Below, one piece after another: positions 35,710-45,436 of a DNA stretch of 64,000 nt (within the stretch, counting starts at the first letter, position 1; each line of letters begins with the position of its first letter). The DNA is from an uncultured Spartobacteria bacterium (GTDB lineage Bacteria > Verrucomicrobiota > Verrucomicrobiia > Chthoniobacterales > Chthoniobacteraceae). Location of the stretch: positions 1 through 64,000 of the forward strand of contig CAIXGS010000052.1 in assembly GCA_903919125.1 (NCBI GenBank), given 5' to 3'. The notes beneath the pieces were generated by a model that saw only the letters and a program-made list of their open reading frames with translations, was not told the origin of the DNA and ran no database searches. A program made the translations under genes and the position numbers.

Positions 35710-38604
35710 TTACCAACTCTTGCCCTCTTCAAATACGGCGCGCACCGCTTCCGAAGACAACGGCGCCTGCGCCTGATATTCTTTCACAGTCTGACCAAAG
35801 GGCCCCACAGCCCCAGCCTGAAAACTCAGCCCTTCCACCGTTCCGCTCGCGTGAATCTCCAAATCCGGGACGATTTGCCCAGGCACAAACTGTACCACCC
35901 AAGGCGCCACCTCTAAAACCGCCCCCGCAGCCGCAGCGCGCACCGCCAAACGCACTTCGCCTGCCCACTCAGGCGCGCCCGCAAGGCCCGTCGCTTTGAG
36001 GTCGACGCGAGCTGCCCCCGTAGTGCCTCGCACAGCCGCCCCTTCACCACTCCCCACCTGCAATTGTAACCGGCACCCCCGCAACAACTCAGAGCGCAAC
36101 CCAGGCAACTCAACCGCCTTGGGTTCAACGGCACGCCACATGGGACGCAAATCAGGCACTCCGCCGAAGTCGATTTCCTGAATCATCAAATCTCCCGTCA
36201 GCAGCGGGGTGGCAATCGGCCCGGAAATCTTCCAGACGGCATTTCCCTTAAATTGGACCGGGCTCAATGGAACAGCCAGTCCTTCCTTAAAACCGCCCGC
36301 TGCAAACTTAAATCCAGGCGGCGCGAACCACTGCGCGGCTGCGCTGGATGCCGAACCTCCCAACACTGCCCCCTGTTCTCCGGCCCACTGAAGCGTGCCA
36401 GATCCCGTGTAGAGACCCGTCAAATCTCTCCATTGCAAATGCTTTGCTAACAACTTATCCGCATCCCAAGCCAGCTCCAACTCAACTTCCGAGTGCCGCT
36501 CCCCACCTTCCTTCCCCCAAGCCGCCCGATGCAATTGTAACCCTCCGCGCCCCTCGAGACGCTTCGACTCGCCTTTGAGCTCCCATTCGCCTTCCAGCGT
36601 CCCAGCCAGCCCCACAGGCATCCCCGGCAAACGCCCCAAAACCGCCAAGTCCATCCCTTTGGACGCCATACGCAACTCGATCGGTTCGCTGCCTTTCAAC
36701 CAAGCCTGCCAGTCCACCTTGGGCCACGTTTTCCAGAGCGAGGGCGGAAGCAATGCCTCCCCTTCCATGACCGTTCCCTGACCTTGCTGAAGACTGCATT
36801 TCGTCCAGCGCATCCCCTCTTTGTTCACCGTCACGCCCGCCTTGAGTTGCACCACCTCGTCTCCGAGTTGAAACGCATCCACGACAATCCCAGCCTGATC
36901 GTAACCCCCGGAAAATGAACCGCTCATCGGATGCTCCCAACGCTCTTTAGCCCCCGCTGGACCAAACTGCCGAAACCGCCCCTTGACCGTTCCCTCGTGA
37001 GTCTGAGCACTCCCTTTTCCTGTCCAATCCAAATCCAATCCACCCGTATAAGAACGCGCTGCCGCCAACTGCCATAGCGCTTCGTATTGGCTCAAATCCC
37101 GCACCGCTCCATGAAGTTCACCACGGTAGGTCCAGTTTTCCCCAACGGAAACAGCGCCCCGCCCCCTCAGCAAATCTCCGCCCTGCGCCAATTCCACGTT
37201 GAGCACCTGCACTTCGCTCCCCTGCAACTTCACTGCGGCGTGCAGTTCATCAATCGGCGCGTTTCTCCAAGTCAAATGAGCACCGGAGACAATCAGAGCG
37301 CCGCCCAGCACCCCAGCTTGACTGCGAATAGCACCATCCACGGTTAGGCCGCCTGCCGCGTACTTAAACTCTGGCAACACCAAGGCCGACAACTCCGTGA
37401 GATTGTCGATCTTTGCGGTAAGATTCACTCCAAAATCAGCCTTCCACCAAGAAGTATCTCCGCCGGGCCATTGCATATCACCGTTTAAAACCAGCTGGTT
37501 ATGACCTTGCCGCAAGGAAAACTCCGGCACTTGAATATGATGATCTAAAAGTGTCGCACCAAGCACCAGAGCGTCCCATTGCCGGGATTCCCACTGAAAA
37601 TTACGCGCCTCCAAACGGAGACTGGCCGTACCGCGTTCTAATTGTGAAGGGCGCCCGCGAAAGCTGAACTTGCCCGTTTCCAGCGAACCCCCAGCGGCTT
37701 CGGTTACGTTCAGAAAAGAGGCAAGCTGCGCCACGCCGAGTTTGGAAAAAGTGCCACTAGCCTCTAACGGGGAATCTTGGGAGGCCGAATTAAATTGGGC
37801 CAGAACGCGAAGTTCACCGCCGAATATTTCGGTTTGAAGCTCAAAATCCGCTCGACCTTCAGCGAGAGCGGAAAAGTTAGAGGTGAATGAAATAATCTTA
37901 AGCCCATCCAGAAGAGTGAGTTCACCCAACTGCAGGCGACCATCTTGCCGAGCGGTTTTCCCCTGCAAATCCCGAAAAGACTTACTCCAGCTTTGGGAGC
38001 GCACCTCCATGCGAGCGGCTTTGAACTCGCCCGGCGCCACATCGCTAAGAGTGAGAATGGCGTCTTCGAGAAGAAGCTGGGAATCACCAAAACGCAACGT
38101 GCCTTCTTGCAATTGGAGATCGAGTTGTTCTGGCATTGGAAGCGGAAGTGGCGCCCCCCAACCCAAAAAAGATGGAGTAGAAACTTCACCCCTGCGCTGG
38201 CCAGGTTCCCAAAGCACATGGCCACCTAAAAGTGTGCATTTTTGCAAAAACGGCCGTGTCCCAACGCGCTCCAGCAACGCGGCCCAGCGGCACTGAATAC
38301 GAACTTGATCCGCAGAAAGTTGAAAATACCCACCCCGAAAGCCCGGAAGGCTGAGCGTCACCTCGGAAAGGACCAATGGCTCCCAAAGCGATCCGGTAAG
38401 GGCCCCGATGTGCAGCTCGCCACCTTGGCGCCGAACCTCCTCTTGGCATACCAGCCTCACCATTCCACGAAACACGGGTGGCACACTCAGAAAAACCAAC
38501 AACACCACCACAGACAGCAGCAGACGCCTGATCGGCCGCCGAGGGCGGGGTGGACGGTCGGAGTGCGGAGCAAGATGAGAGGAATCGGAAGCCAAAGCGG
38601 ACAC
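35710..38604 (-). CDS. TamB/AsmA-like envelope protein
   Basis: This 964-residue protein has one N-terminal membrane anchor (RRLLLSVVVLLVFLSVPPVF), then a long beta-rich region. Repetitive motifs such as GELHIGALTGSLWEPLVLSEVTL resemble the AsmA/TamB group, which form hydrophobic grooves moving lipids, or act in outer-membrane biogenesis. The C-terminal DUF490-like region (VQFVPGQIVPDLEIHASGTVEG) partly matches TamB. No tamA/bamA gene lies in the window. The weak family signal makes the exact class uncertain. Confidence 0.7.
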   Translation of the reverse strand: MSALASDSSHLAPHSDRPPRPRRPIRRLLLSVVVLLVFLSVPPVFRGMVRLVCQEEVRRQGGELHIGALTGSLWEPLVLSEVTLSLPGFRGGYFQLSADQVRIQCRWAALLERVGTRPFLQKCTLLGGHVLWEPGQRRGEVSTPSFLGWGAPLPLPMPEQLDLQLQEGTLRFGDSQLLLEDAILTLSDVAPGEFKAARMEVRSQSWSKSFRDLQGKTARQDGRLQLGELTLLDGLKIISFTSNFSALAEGRADFELQTEIFGGELRVLAQFNSASQDSPLEASGTFSKLGVAQLASFLNVTEAAGGSLETGKFSFRGRPSQLERGTASLRLEARNFQWESRQWDALVLGATLLDHHIQVPEFSLRQGHNQLVLNGDMQWPGGDTSWWKADFGVNLTAKIDNLTELSALVLPEFKYAAGGLTVDGAIRSQAGVLGGALIVSGAHLTWRNAPIDELHAAVKLQGSEVQVLNVELAQGGDLLRGRGAVSVGENWTYRGELHGAVRDLSQYEALWQLAAARSYTGGLDLDWTGKGSAQTHEGTVKGRFRQFGPAGAKERWEHPMSGSFSGGYDQAGIVVDAFQLGDEVVQLKAGVTVNKEGMRWTKCSLQQGQGTVMEGEALLPPSLWKTWPKVDWQAWLKGSEPIELRMASKGMDLAVLGRLPGMPVGLAGTLEGEWELKGESKRLEGRGGLQLHRAAWGKEGGERHSEVELELAWDADKLLAKHLQWRDLTGLYTGSGTLQWAGEQGAVLGGSASSAAAQWFAPPGFKFAAGGFKEGLAVPLSPVQFKGNAVWKISGPIATPLLTGDLMIQEIDFGGVPDLRPMWRAVEPKAVELPGLRSELLRGCRLQLQVGSGEGAAVRGTTGAARVDLKATGLAGAPEWAGEVRLAVRAAAAGAVLEVAPWVVQFVPGQIVPDLEIHASGTVEGLSFQAGAVGPFGQTVKEYQAQAPLSSEAVRAVFEEGKSW

Positions 38605-38731
38605 AAGAATAAAGGGGTAAAAGGAAACGAGGGTGGCCCTTCGACAAAGTCGAAATGGAGCTATAACATTTCAGAAAGCATCCTAGCAAAAAGGGATTTG
38701 GGTTTTCGAGCGCGAAAGGCAAAATGGAGCG

Positions 38732-40702
38732 ATGATCCCAACTGTAACAGTCGTGGAACCACCCGAGTGCCGGACCTGTTTGCTACGCGTGACACAACGC
38801 CGAATCGAGGTCGATGCGGAGCATTCCGGCGAATGGCGCTGGCAATTGGGGGCCGCAGGGATGTGCGCAGCCTTTGGTGTTGGCGGCTGGCTGGCACCGG
38901 AGGGCAGCGCCTTGGCTCTCGGACTCCACCTTGCGGGGTACATTGCCGGCGGCTGGTTCGCCATGAAAGACACGTGGGAGTTACTCCTCAAACGCGAAAT
39001 CGACGTGCATTTTCTCATGCTCGCCGTCGCGGTGGGTGCCGCTTCCATCGGCGAATGGAATGAGGGAGTCACGCTCCTTTTCCTCTTCTCCTTCGCGGGC
39101 GCGCTCGAACATTTTGCAATGGAACGCACTCAGCGAGAAATTCGTGCGCTCATCGATACTGCGCCGAAAACCGCCACACTGGTCACGGCCAACGGCTCGG
39201 AGCACGAGGTGCCCGTGGATCAGGTGCGTCCAGGGCACACGTTGCGAATCCTCCCGGGCGCGCTCTTTCCTTTGGACGGCGAGTTGGCAGCCGGCGAAAC
39301 GGCCGTGGACGAAGCGACCCTTACCGGTGAGGCGACTCCCGTGGAAAAGAAACCGGGCGACTCCGTGATGGCAGGCACACTCAATCTTTGGGGAGCGGTA
39401 GACGTTCATGTCACCAAGCTGGCTGCCGAAAGCGCGTTGCAGCGTATTATTCGCCTCATCCAGGAGGCACAACGGCAAAAAGCGCCCTCCCAGCGATTCA
39501 CGGACCGCTTCGGAAGCAATTACACCTTCGCAATCCTCTCCTTGACCGGGGGCATGTTCCTCTTTTGGTGGCTTTTCCAAGGTAAAGCTCCATTTGAAAC
39601 CGTCTCCGGCCAACCCAGCGCCTTTTACCTTGCGATGACTCTTCTCGTTGTCGCATCTCCATGCGCTCTAGTTCTTTCTGTGCCATCCGCAATTCTCGCA
39701 GCGATCGCCGCTGGGGCGCGCCACGGAATTCTGTTTCGCGGCGGAGTTGCCGTAGAACAACTGGCCCAGGTTCGCGTGGTAGCGATGGACAAAACCGGCA
39801 CCCTCACCACTGGAGAATTGCGGGTGGAAAGCGTCGAAAGTTTTCCCTCCGGACACGAAACCGAAGTACTCGAATGGGCATACGCGCTAGAGCGGCTTTC
39901 GACCCATCCTTTGGCTCGGGCAATCACGAAACACGCGCGCCTGCTCAAAAGCCGCGAGCGTGTGGTGCTCAAGTTCAACTCGGTAACGGGCTTTGGATTG
40001 GAGGCGGAGGATGAGGGGAGGAAAGTGCGTTTGGGAAAACGGGAGTGGGTTTTGGAAGGCGCGACCGCTCCGCAGCAGGTAGAGATGCAGGCAGCGCTAG
40101 GAGTCTCGGAAGTGTGGGTCTCCTGCGGCGGAGTGTCGGGACGACTGACCCTGCGTGACGATATTCGGCCGCAAGCGCGCGCGGTGGTGGAGGCGCTGCA
40201 CAAGCGGGGTTTGCGCACCGTGGTACTCACCGGGGACCGGCCAGAGGCAGCGGCGCACCTGCAGGAAATCATTGCAGTGCAGGAGATTCGTTCGGGGTTG
40301 CGCCCGGAGCAAAAGCTGGAATTTATCTTGGAGACGGCGCGCAGCGGACGAAAGACGGCGATGATCGGGGACGGCATTAACGACGCGCCAAGTCTGGCGG
40401 CGGCACACGTGGGGGTGGCCATGGGGGCGCGCGGGTCGGACGCGGCACTGGAGCAAGCCGACGTGGTGTTGATGCATGACCGTTTGGAGGGCTTTTTGGA
40501 GGCGTTCGACCTGAGCGCAGCGGCGGGGCGCATTATCCGGCAGAACATGATCCTATCACTGGCCGTCATTCTGGTGCTTGTGGGCTTTGCACTGGCGGGG
40601 CGCATTCCCCTGACCCTTGGCGTCATGGGCCACGAGGGCAGCACGTTAGTAGTGGTGTTGAATAGCTTGAGGCTGCTTTGGCGAGGACGCTTCCAGAGCT
40701 AA
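38732..40702 (+). CDS. P1B-4 type metal-transporting P-type ATPase
   Basis: This 656-residue heavy-metal ATPase shows the metal-site SPCAL (Ser309-Pro-Cys311), phosphorylation motif DKTGTLT (Asp353), STHPLARA (HP motif), TGDRPEA, and hinge GDGINDAPSL (Asp547). In the last helix pair it has HEGST (His634). SPC together with HEGxT defines the P1B-4 subgroup, known to export Co, Fe or Zn rather than Cu. There is no N-terminal HMA domain; only CRTC (residues 13-16) could bind metal. It starts 127 bases from the divergent TamB-like gene. Confidence 0.92.
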   Translation: MIPTVTVVEPPECRTCLLRVTQRRIEVDAEHSGEWRWQLGAAGMCAAFGVGGWLAPEGSALALGLHLAGYIAGGWFAMKDTWELLLKREIDVHFLMLAVAVGAASIGEWNEGVTLLFLFSFAGALEHFAMERTQREIRALIDTAPKTATLVTANGSEHEVPVDQVRPGHTLRILPGALFPLDGELAAGETAVDEATLTGEATPVEKKPGDSVMAGTLNLWGAVDVHVTKLAAESALQRIIRLIQEAQRQKAPSQRFTDRFGSNYTFAILSLTGGMFLFWWLFQGKAPFETVSGQPSAFYLAMTLLVVASPCALVLSVPSAILAAIAAGARHGILFRGGVAVEQLAQVRVVAMDKTGTLTTGELRVESVESFPSGHETEVLEWAYALERLSTHPLARAITKHARLLKSRERVVLKFNSVTGFGLEAEDEGRKVRLGKREWVLEGATAPQQVEMQAALGVSEVWVSCGGVSGRLTLRDDIRPQARAVVEALHKRGLRTVVLTGDRPEAAAHLQEIIAVQEIRSGLRPEQKLEFILETARSGRKTAMIGDGINDAPSLAAAHVGVAMGARGSDAALEQADVVLMHDRLEGFLEAFDLSAAAGRIIRQNMILSLAVILVLVGFALAGRIPLTLGVMGHEGSTLVVVLNSLRLLWRGRFQS

Positions 40703-40907
40703 TTCCAAGCAACAAAGGCGATTGACATTACTCCATCGCATATTAGCTTGCGCACCAAGGCTTGGCGGTGTATTAATGAACATATCGCCGGATCCTCCCT
40801 CTCAAGCGATGTACCCTCGATTCAGCTAGTTTTCGGGTAACTCCGGCCTGTTTCGATTGGTTCCGGTTAGTTCAGATCAGTTATCACGCCATTCTCCGGC
40901 GCTCATC

Positions 40908-41447
40908 ATGCGACACAACAACACCTTTTACTTTAGTGCCTTGCGATTATTTCTGTGCACAATCCTGTGCGCAATTTGCGTACCACCCACCTCGGCAAAG
41001 GCGAGCTCCTTCCTCTACACTCCCGATCAGGTCAAGTCTCCCTCACCAGAAGCACGGCGGTTTTTCGGCCCGCGCTCCAATAGTTTTCGTTACGATAGCC
41101 GTATGGTGGAGGCGGCCGAGCTCGCAGCCCAACGCGCCGCAAGTTCTTCCCGAATGAGCTGCTGGCGCTACGTGAAAACAGCGCTGCTCCAAGCGCACAT
41201 CATAGACTCCTACCCAAAAACGCGTTACGCCAAGGAAGCTGGAATCGAGTTACAAAACTCCTTCGGTTTTCGCAAAATTGCAGTATCCGACCCTTACAAA
41301 GCACCTCCCGGATCTGTGCTAGTGTACGGAGGCTCCGGCGCGGGCCACGTCGAACTGCGTTTAAAAGAAGGCTTTGTGAGTGACTTTATTTCCGCAAAAC
41401 CCTCTCCTCGCCCGCTAATTGGCGTTTACGTCAAACCTCGGCAGTGA
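40908..41447 (+). CDS. Secreted CHAP/NlpC-P60-like putative amidase
   Basis: This 179-residue protein has a signal peptide (LRLFLCTILCAICVPPTSAKA). The mature part has a Cys-containing helix (RMSCWRYVKTALL, Cys85) and a later His in a strand (GAGHVELRL, His147) following APPGSVLVYGG. That Cys...His order matches papain-like peptidoglycan hydrolases of the CHAP/NlpC group, which it probably resembles distantly. The ATG at 40908 is preferred over an upstream TTG at 40857. Its stop overlaps the YggU start (GTGA). Confidence 0.65.
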   Translation: MRHNNTFYFSALRLFLCTILCAICVPPTSAKASSFLYTPDQVKSPSPEARRFFGPRSNSFRYDSRMVEAAELAAQRAASSSRMSCWRYVKTALLQAHIIDSYPKTRYAKEAGIELQNSFGFRKIAVSDPYKAPPGSVLVYGGSGAGHVELRLKEGFVSDFISAKPSPRPLIGVYVKPRQ

Positions 41448-41761
41448 AACAGTCGCCATCCACGCGGCAAGCGTTTGAGGAAAGTGGCGTGGCGCTGCGA
41501 GTTGTCCCCAACGCCAAAAGAACAGCCGTGGTTGGCATGCACGGGGAAGCGGTCAAACTAAAAGTGGCCAGTCCGGCGTTGGAAGGAAAAGCCAACGCTG
41601 CGGTGCTGGCGTTTGTCGAGCAGACGGTGGGAGAGAGCGGGAGTGCCGAACTCGTTTCTGGGGCAAAAACACGAGACAAGGTCGTTCGCTTTAGCGGCTT
41701 ATCCGCGGTAGAGTTACGTCGAAGATTGCTCGCATCAGTAATAGCACGGAATCTTTCCTGA
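41444..41761 (+). CDS. YggU/UPF0235 (DUF167) family protein
   Basis: This 105-residue protein shows the UPF0235 core: VALRVVPNAKRTAVVGMHG, KLKVASPALEGKANAAVLAFV and SGAKTRDKVVRF. The function of the family is unestablished. Translation starts at the GTG at 41444, overlapping the preceding stop by 4 bases, so it is coupled to the secreted CHAP-like gene. Confidence 0.88.
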   Translation: MKQSPSTRQAFEESGVALRVVPNAKRTAVVGMHGEAVKLKVASPALEGKANAAVLAFVEQTVGESGSAELVSGAKTRDKVVRFSGLSAVELRRRLLASVIARNLS

Positions 41762-42069
41762 ATGCTACTTGGCGAGTGATCTGGCGACTTGCTTGGCAAA
41801 CCGTAGTTTCCCACACCTACAGGAATTCCGAAAAATTCTTTACGGAACGGTTACACACGGTTGAGTGAACCAAGCTCATTCCCGAAGATCTCGCAAAACA
41901 GTTAGCAAATATTTGTTAACATCTTACGACAAAAACGGAAAACGATTGCAGAATATTCGTTATCGGTAAATGCTATGCGTGCAGGGATTTGAGTTTATTA
42001 AATAACTTTAGCCCTTCGGCGGGGCGTAACAAAGCGCATCCGCGCAGTTAGTTCCGAATAAACGTTCCC
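41762..42069. other. AT-rich region upstream of the DEAD-box helicase gene
   Basis: These 308 bases contain no gene. They include TTCCG/CGGAA arms (41826-41830 and 41843-41847), ACGGTT direct repeats nearby, and a near-perfect 20-bp palindrome at 41901-41920. A promoter and a long leader are expected here, as for many cold-induced RNA helicase genes. Confidence 0.5.
41901..41920. promoter_or_regulatory. 20-bp imperfect palindrome, candidate operator
   Basis: GTTAGCAAAT is followed by ATTTGTTAAC, so 9 of 10 base pairs match. It lies about 150 bases upstream of the helicase start. The regulator is unknown. Confidence 0.45.
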
Positions 42070-43326
42070 ATGCCATTCCAAGCGCTCGGTCTTCATCCAC
42101 TCATTCTGCAAGCCATCCAAGAAACAGGTTACACAGAACCGACCCCCATCCAAGGAGCTGCCATTCCCGAAATTCTCAAGGGCAACGATCTCATAGGCAT
42201 CGCCCAAACAGGCACGGGCAAGACCGCAGCATTTACGCTGCCACTGTTGCATCGCCTTCACAGCGTAGCGCCAGCACGACAAAACGCGACCCGCACCCTT
42301 ATCCTTGCCCCGACCCGCGAGCTCGTAGTGCAAATCGAGGAGAACGTCCAAGCTTACGCTAAACATCTCCCCATCAGCATCACAAAAGTCTTCGGTGGCG
42401 TCTCAGAGCGCCCTCAAATCCAAGCACTTCGCTCCGGAGCACAAATGGTCATCGCAACCCCAGGCCGTCTCTTAGACCTCATGAGCCAGCGCTGCGCCGA
42501 CTTCTCCGCGCTGGAGCATCTCGTTCTTGACGAGGCGGATCGCATGTTGGACATGGGCTTCCTCCCAGCCATCCGGCGTGTGGTGAATGCGCTACCCAAA
42601 AAGCGGCAAACCCTCATGTTTTCGGCGACGCTTTCTAAGGAAATCGAGTCGCTTACCCACGAATTTCAGCGTAGCCCAAAGGTCGTCCAAATCGGACGCC
42701 GCTCCAATCCGGCGGAGACAGTAACCCAACTGGTTTACGAAGTTCCTAGGCATCTCAAAGCCTCGCTACTGTGCCACTTGCTCACCGACCCCACCATGAA
42801 CATGGTACTCGTCTTCACTCGGACCAAGCACGGCGCAGATCGCGTAGCTCGTAAGCTGGAATCGCTTTCAATTAAAACAGCGACACTTCATTCCAACCGC
42901 TCTCAGAACCAACGACTCCGCGCCTTGGATGACTTCCGCTCTGGGGCCGTCCGAGTGCTGATCGCCACAGATATCGCGGCACGCGGCATCGATGTGGACG
43001 GGATTTCACACGTGGTCAACTTAGACTTTCCTCCTCAGGTGGAGGACTATGTACACCGTATCGGGCGTACCGGCCGGGCCAAGGCGATTGGGGACGCCAT
43101 CAGCTTTATTTGTCAGGACGACCACAGTAATTTGCGTGCTTTAGAGCGCTTCATTGGCCGCGGGCTAGTACGCAAGCTGGCCAAGGACTTCAACTACGCA
43201 GAACCCGAGCCTCTCAACCAACCCAGAGACGAGGAACGGGGCCGTCGTAATGGCGGCGGTGGCGGAGGTGGCGGACGACGGTTTTCGACCAACAGCAGTT
43301 CCCGATTCGGAGGCAGGAGCCGATAA
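42070..43326 (+). CDS. DEAD-box RNA helicase, RhlE-like
   Basis: This 418-residue ATP-dependent RNA helicase has all motifs: Q motif (GYTEPTPIQ), I AQTGTGKTAAF, Ia APTRELV, Ib TPGRLLDL, II LDEADRMLDMGF, III SATL, IV VFTRTK, V ATDIAARGID and VI YVHRIGRTGRA. The C-terminus is a short Arg/Gly-rich tail with a nine-glycine run. It probably unwinds structured RNA in ribosome assembly or RNA decay. It converges with an RGG-rich protein gene. Confidence 0.95.
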   Translation: MPFQALGLHPLILQAIQETGYTEPTPIQGAAIPEILKGNDLIGIAQTGTGKTAAFTLPLLHRLHSVAPARQNATRTLILAPTRELVVQIEENVQAYAKHLPISITKVFGGVSERPQIQALRSGAQMVIATPGRLLDLMSQRCADFSALEHLVLDEADRMLDMGFLPAIRRVVNALPKKRQTLMFSATLSKEIESLTHEFQRSPKVVQIGRRSNPAETVTQLVYEVPRHLKASLLCHLLTDPTMNMVLVFTRTKHGADRVARKLESLSIKTATLHSNRSQNQRLRALDDFRSGAVRVLIATDIAARGIDVDGISHVVNLDFPPQVEDYVHRIGRTGRAKAIGDAISFICQDDHSNLRALERFIGRGLVRKLAKDFNYAEPEPLNQPRDEERGRRNGGGGGGGGRRFSTNSSSRFGGRSR

Positions 43327-43470
43327 ACGCATTGACCATCGGAGTTAGGCGCGCTGCATCATGGCGAATCAAGGCGCGCCCTCGTTGGCCTACCAAAACT
43401 GTAACCCAGAAGCCTCTTTCGCAAGACGCTTCAATCTGAGTTGAATACTTAAGCCGCTGAGGCGACTGAG

Positions 43471-45321
43471 TTAAGCCGGATTAATTTGATTATCCGGAGT
43501 CAAGGGAACTTCGTGTTCTAAATTTGAGTGCGCAGGAAGAGCGTCCTCAGTGGGATGCAATGCGCTTAAAGGCGCTGCATCAGCAGTCTCAACGTGTTCA
43601 GATGAGTGCTCGATGTTTGTAATGGCTTCCTCGACGGACTCCGTCACAGCCGCATGATCGTGCGGCACAACTTCGGGCATCGTGGCAGCGACCTCAGGTT
43701 CGTCGGCATGTAAAACGACCGCTTCTTCAACGGCCGGCTCGTGTGGCGAAGCAACGACATCTTCAGCGGAAACAGCCGCCACAGTGACGACATCCTCAGG
43801 AGCTGAATCAGCAACGGCTTGCGAACCGTCGTCTTCCCCAGCGGCGTCTTCCAACTCTTCGGCACTCTCCCGAGTACCGGATCCTTGTGGCGAAAGAGGC
43901 AAATCCAAACGGCCATCGGCAAATTCCACAATGTGCCCAGCGTGAATGAGGTAATACAAATCTGCGGCGAGCTGCGACTTCCGTGCTGCAACTTCAGGCG
44001 ACTCAAGGTCTTCAGTGTTCGCAACGCCCAACAGTTTGATGGCAGCGTCGCGCTTGGTAATGCGAGGCGAGGCTTCCACCAAGCGTAAAAGCGAGGCTGG
44101 CCCCTCGGCGAAACCGGCAACGACAGCGCGCTTCGGACGGATCGCGGAGACGTAAAGCACACGCTTTTTGTGCTTAAAAACCTGCAGCCCCTGTTCGTCA
44201 AAAAATGCGCGCAACCCGTGCACCATCCCCGCTGGATAAGCGAGTTCTCGCTCGAATGCATCGCGCGCGGCATTCACCAAACCACGTTCCGGAAGCTCGC
44301 GAGAAGACCGTCCTGAACACGAGAGCGTCGTCGCAGATTTGCGCAGCGTCGGCAGACACACTTTACGGAAATGCGCCTCAGTTTCCTCAATGGACTTAAA
44401 CTGAATGGGCGCAGCTTCATCCTTGGTGTGATAAACCGTCTGACGACTCGCCAAAGCTTTCCAATCTGCCACGGCTTGCTCGCCAGCAAGGATCTCAATT
44501 TCCTCGCGTTGAAATTCGAGAAAACTCATCCGTCGGCTGAAGCGCTCTTCGTAAAGTTTGCGCAGCGCCACCTGATAACCATGATAACTTGTCGGCCCAA
44601 GAATCTGGCCGTTGGCGCGGCAACGGGCGACGCTGGTGTAATTTCCCTTGGGTGGTTCCGTCTCAACCACCTCTTCGCGATAAAATCGATCCCACAAAGC
44701 ACGAAAGGCACCCCGTTCCAGAATTTCGGCGTCAAACCCAATCGCCCCATCCTCCAATTGATGCAGCGGATGCGCCGCATCACTACTGGTAATGCGCACC
44801 ACGTGGCGCTCAGGCTTTTCCAGAAACATCCTAGCGGTTCCAAATAGCGGATAGGCCCGGCCACTCTGGCGAATTTGTTTGGCAATATTCTCCGCAGCAA
44901 TAGGTTCAGGCAAAAACTGAATGCGCACCTGAGCGGGAATCTTATCCCCTCCAGCAGACTCACGACGCGCCTCATTTCCTCGGCTAGCGTCTTGAGTGTG
45001 ATGCTCCCGCCGCTGTCCCCCCGGCCCACTGCGACCGCCACCTTGGGAACGACCGTCCGAGCGACCGGAGCGCGCGCCACCGCCACCTCCATCGCGGCGC
45101 CCTGGACCACCACCGCTACCTCCGCCACCACGACCGCCGCCTGCACCACCTGGACCTCCCCGTCCACCGCCACCACCTTGGCCACGACCAAAACGTTCAC
45201 GCCCCTCCTGACGACGCTCTGAGGAGTCCCCCTCGAAGCCAGCATAGCGGTTCGGCGCGGGTGATTCCTTCAACCAATCAGGCAGAAATTTTAGATCAAG
45301 AGATGAGAGCAGATCGCTCAT
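43471..45321 (-). CDS. Uncharacterised RGG-rich protein with conserved central domain
   Basis: This 616-residue protein starts at the ATG at 45321 (MSDLLSSLDLKFLPDWLKE). Residues 33-110 are Gly/Arg/Ser-rich with RGG boxes, a low-complexity RNA-binding type. The central region (about 120-490) is a predicted globular part with DGAIGFDAEILERGAFRALW, ANGQILGPTSYHGYQVAL and YVSAIRPKRAVV; I do not recognise a named family. The last 110 residues are acidic Ala/Val/Glu-rich with His runs. It converges with the DEAD-box gene, which also has a Gly/Arg tail, suggesting a shared RNA role by inference. Confidence 0.75.
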   Translation of the reverse strand: MSDLLSSLDLKFLPDWLKESPAPNRYAGFEGDSSERRQEGRERFGRGQGGGGGRGGPGGAGGGRGGGGSGGGPGRRDGGGGGARSGRSDGRSQGGGRSGPGGQRREHHTQDASRGNEARRESAGGDKIPAQVRIQFLPEPIAAENIAKQIRQSGRAYPLFGTARMFLEKPERHVVRITSSDAAHPLHQLEDGAIGFDAEILERGAFRALWDRFYREEVVETEPPKGNYTSVARCRANGQILGPTSYHGYQVALRKLYEERFSRRMSFLEFQREEIEILAGEQAVADWKALASRQTVYHTKDEAAPIQFKSIEETEAHFRKVCLPTLRKSATTLSCSGRSSRELPERGLVNAARDAFERELAYPAGMVHGLRAFFDEQGLQVFKHKKRVLYVSAIRPKRAVVAGFAEGPASLLRLVEASPRITKRDAAIKLLGVANTEDLESPEVAARKSQLAADLYYLIHAGHIVEFADGRLDLPLSPQGSGTRESAEELEDAAGEDDGSQAVADSAPEDVVTVAAVSAEDVVASPHEPAVEEAVVLHADEPEVAATMPEVVPHDHAAVTESVEEAITNIEHSSEHVETADAAPLSALHPTEDALPAHSNLEHEVPLTPDNQINPA

Positions 45322-45436
45322 GAGAATGCAGGAAGGGTGACGGGACGGAGGAAACGGAGAGAAAAGCGTTGGCGCCGAATATGGCACCTTCACTATCAGA
45401 ATATAAATAGAGCCGTTGCGCTACACCGAAACTTCG

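Noticed and set aside
37764-38225. Minus- and plus-strand alternative frames inside the TamB-like gene
   Set aside because: Overlapping shadows without domain signals; the 964-codon frame covers them.
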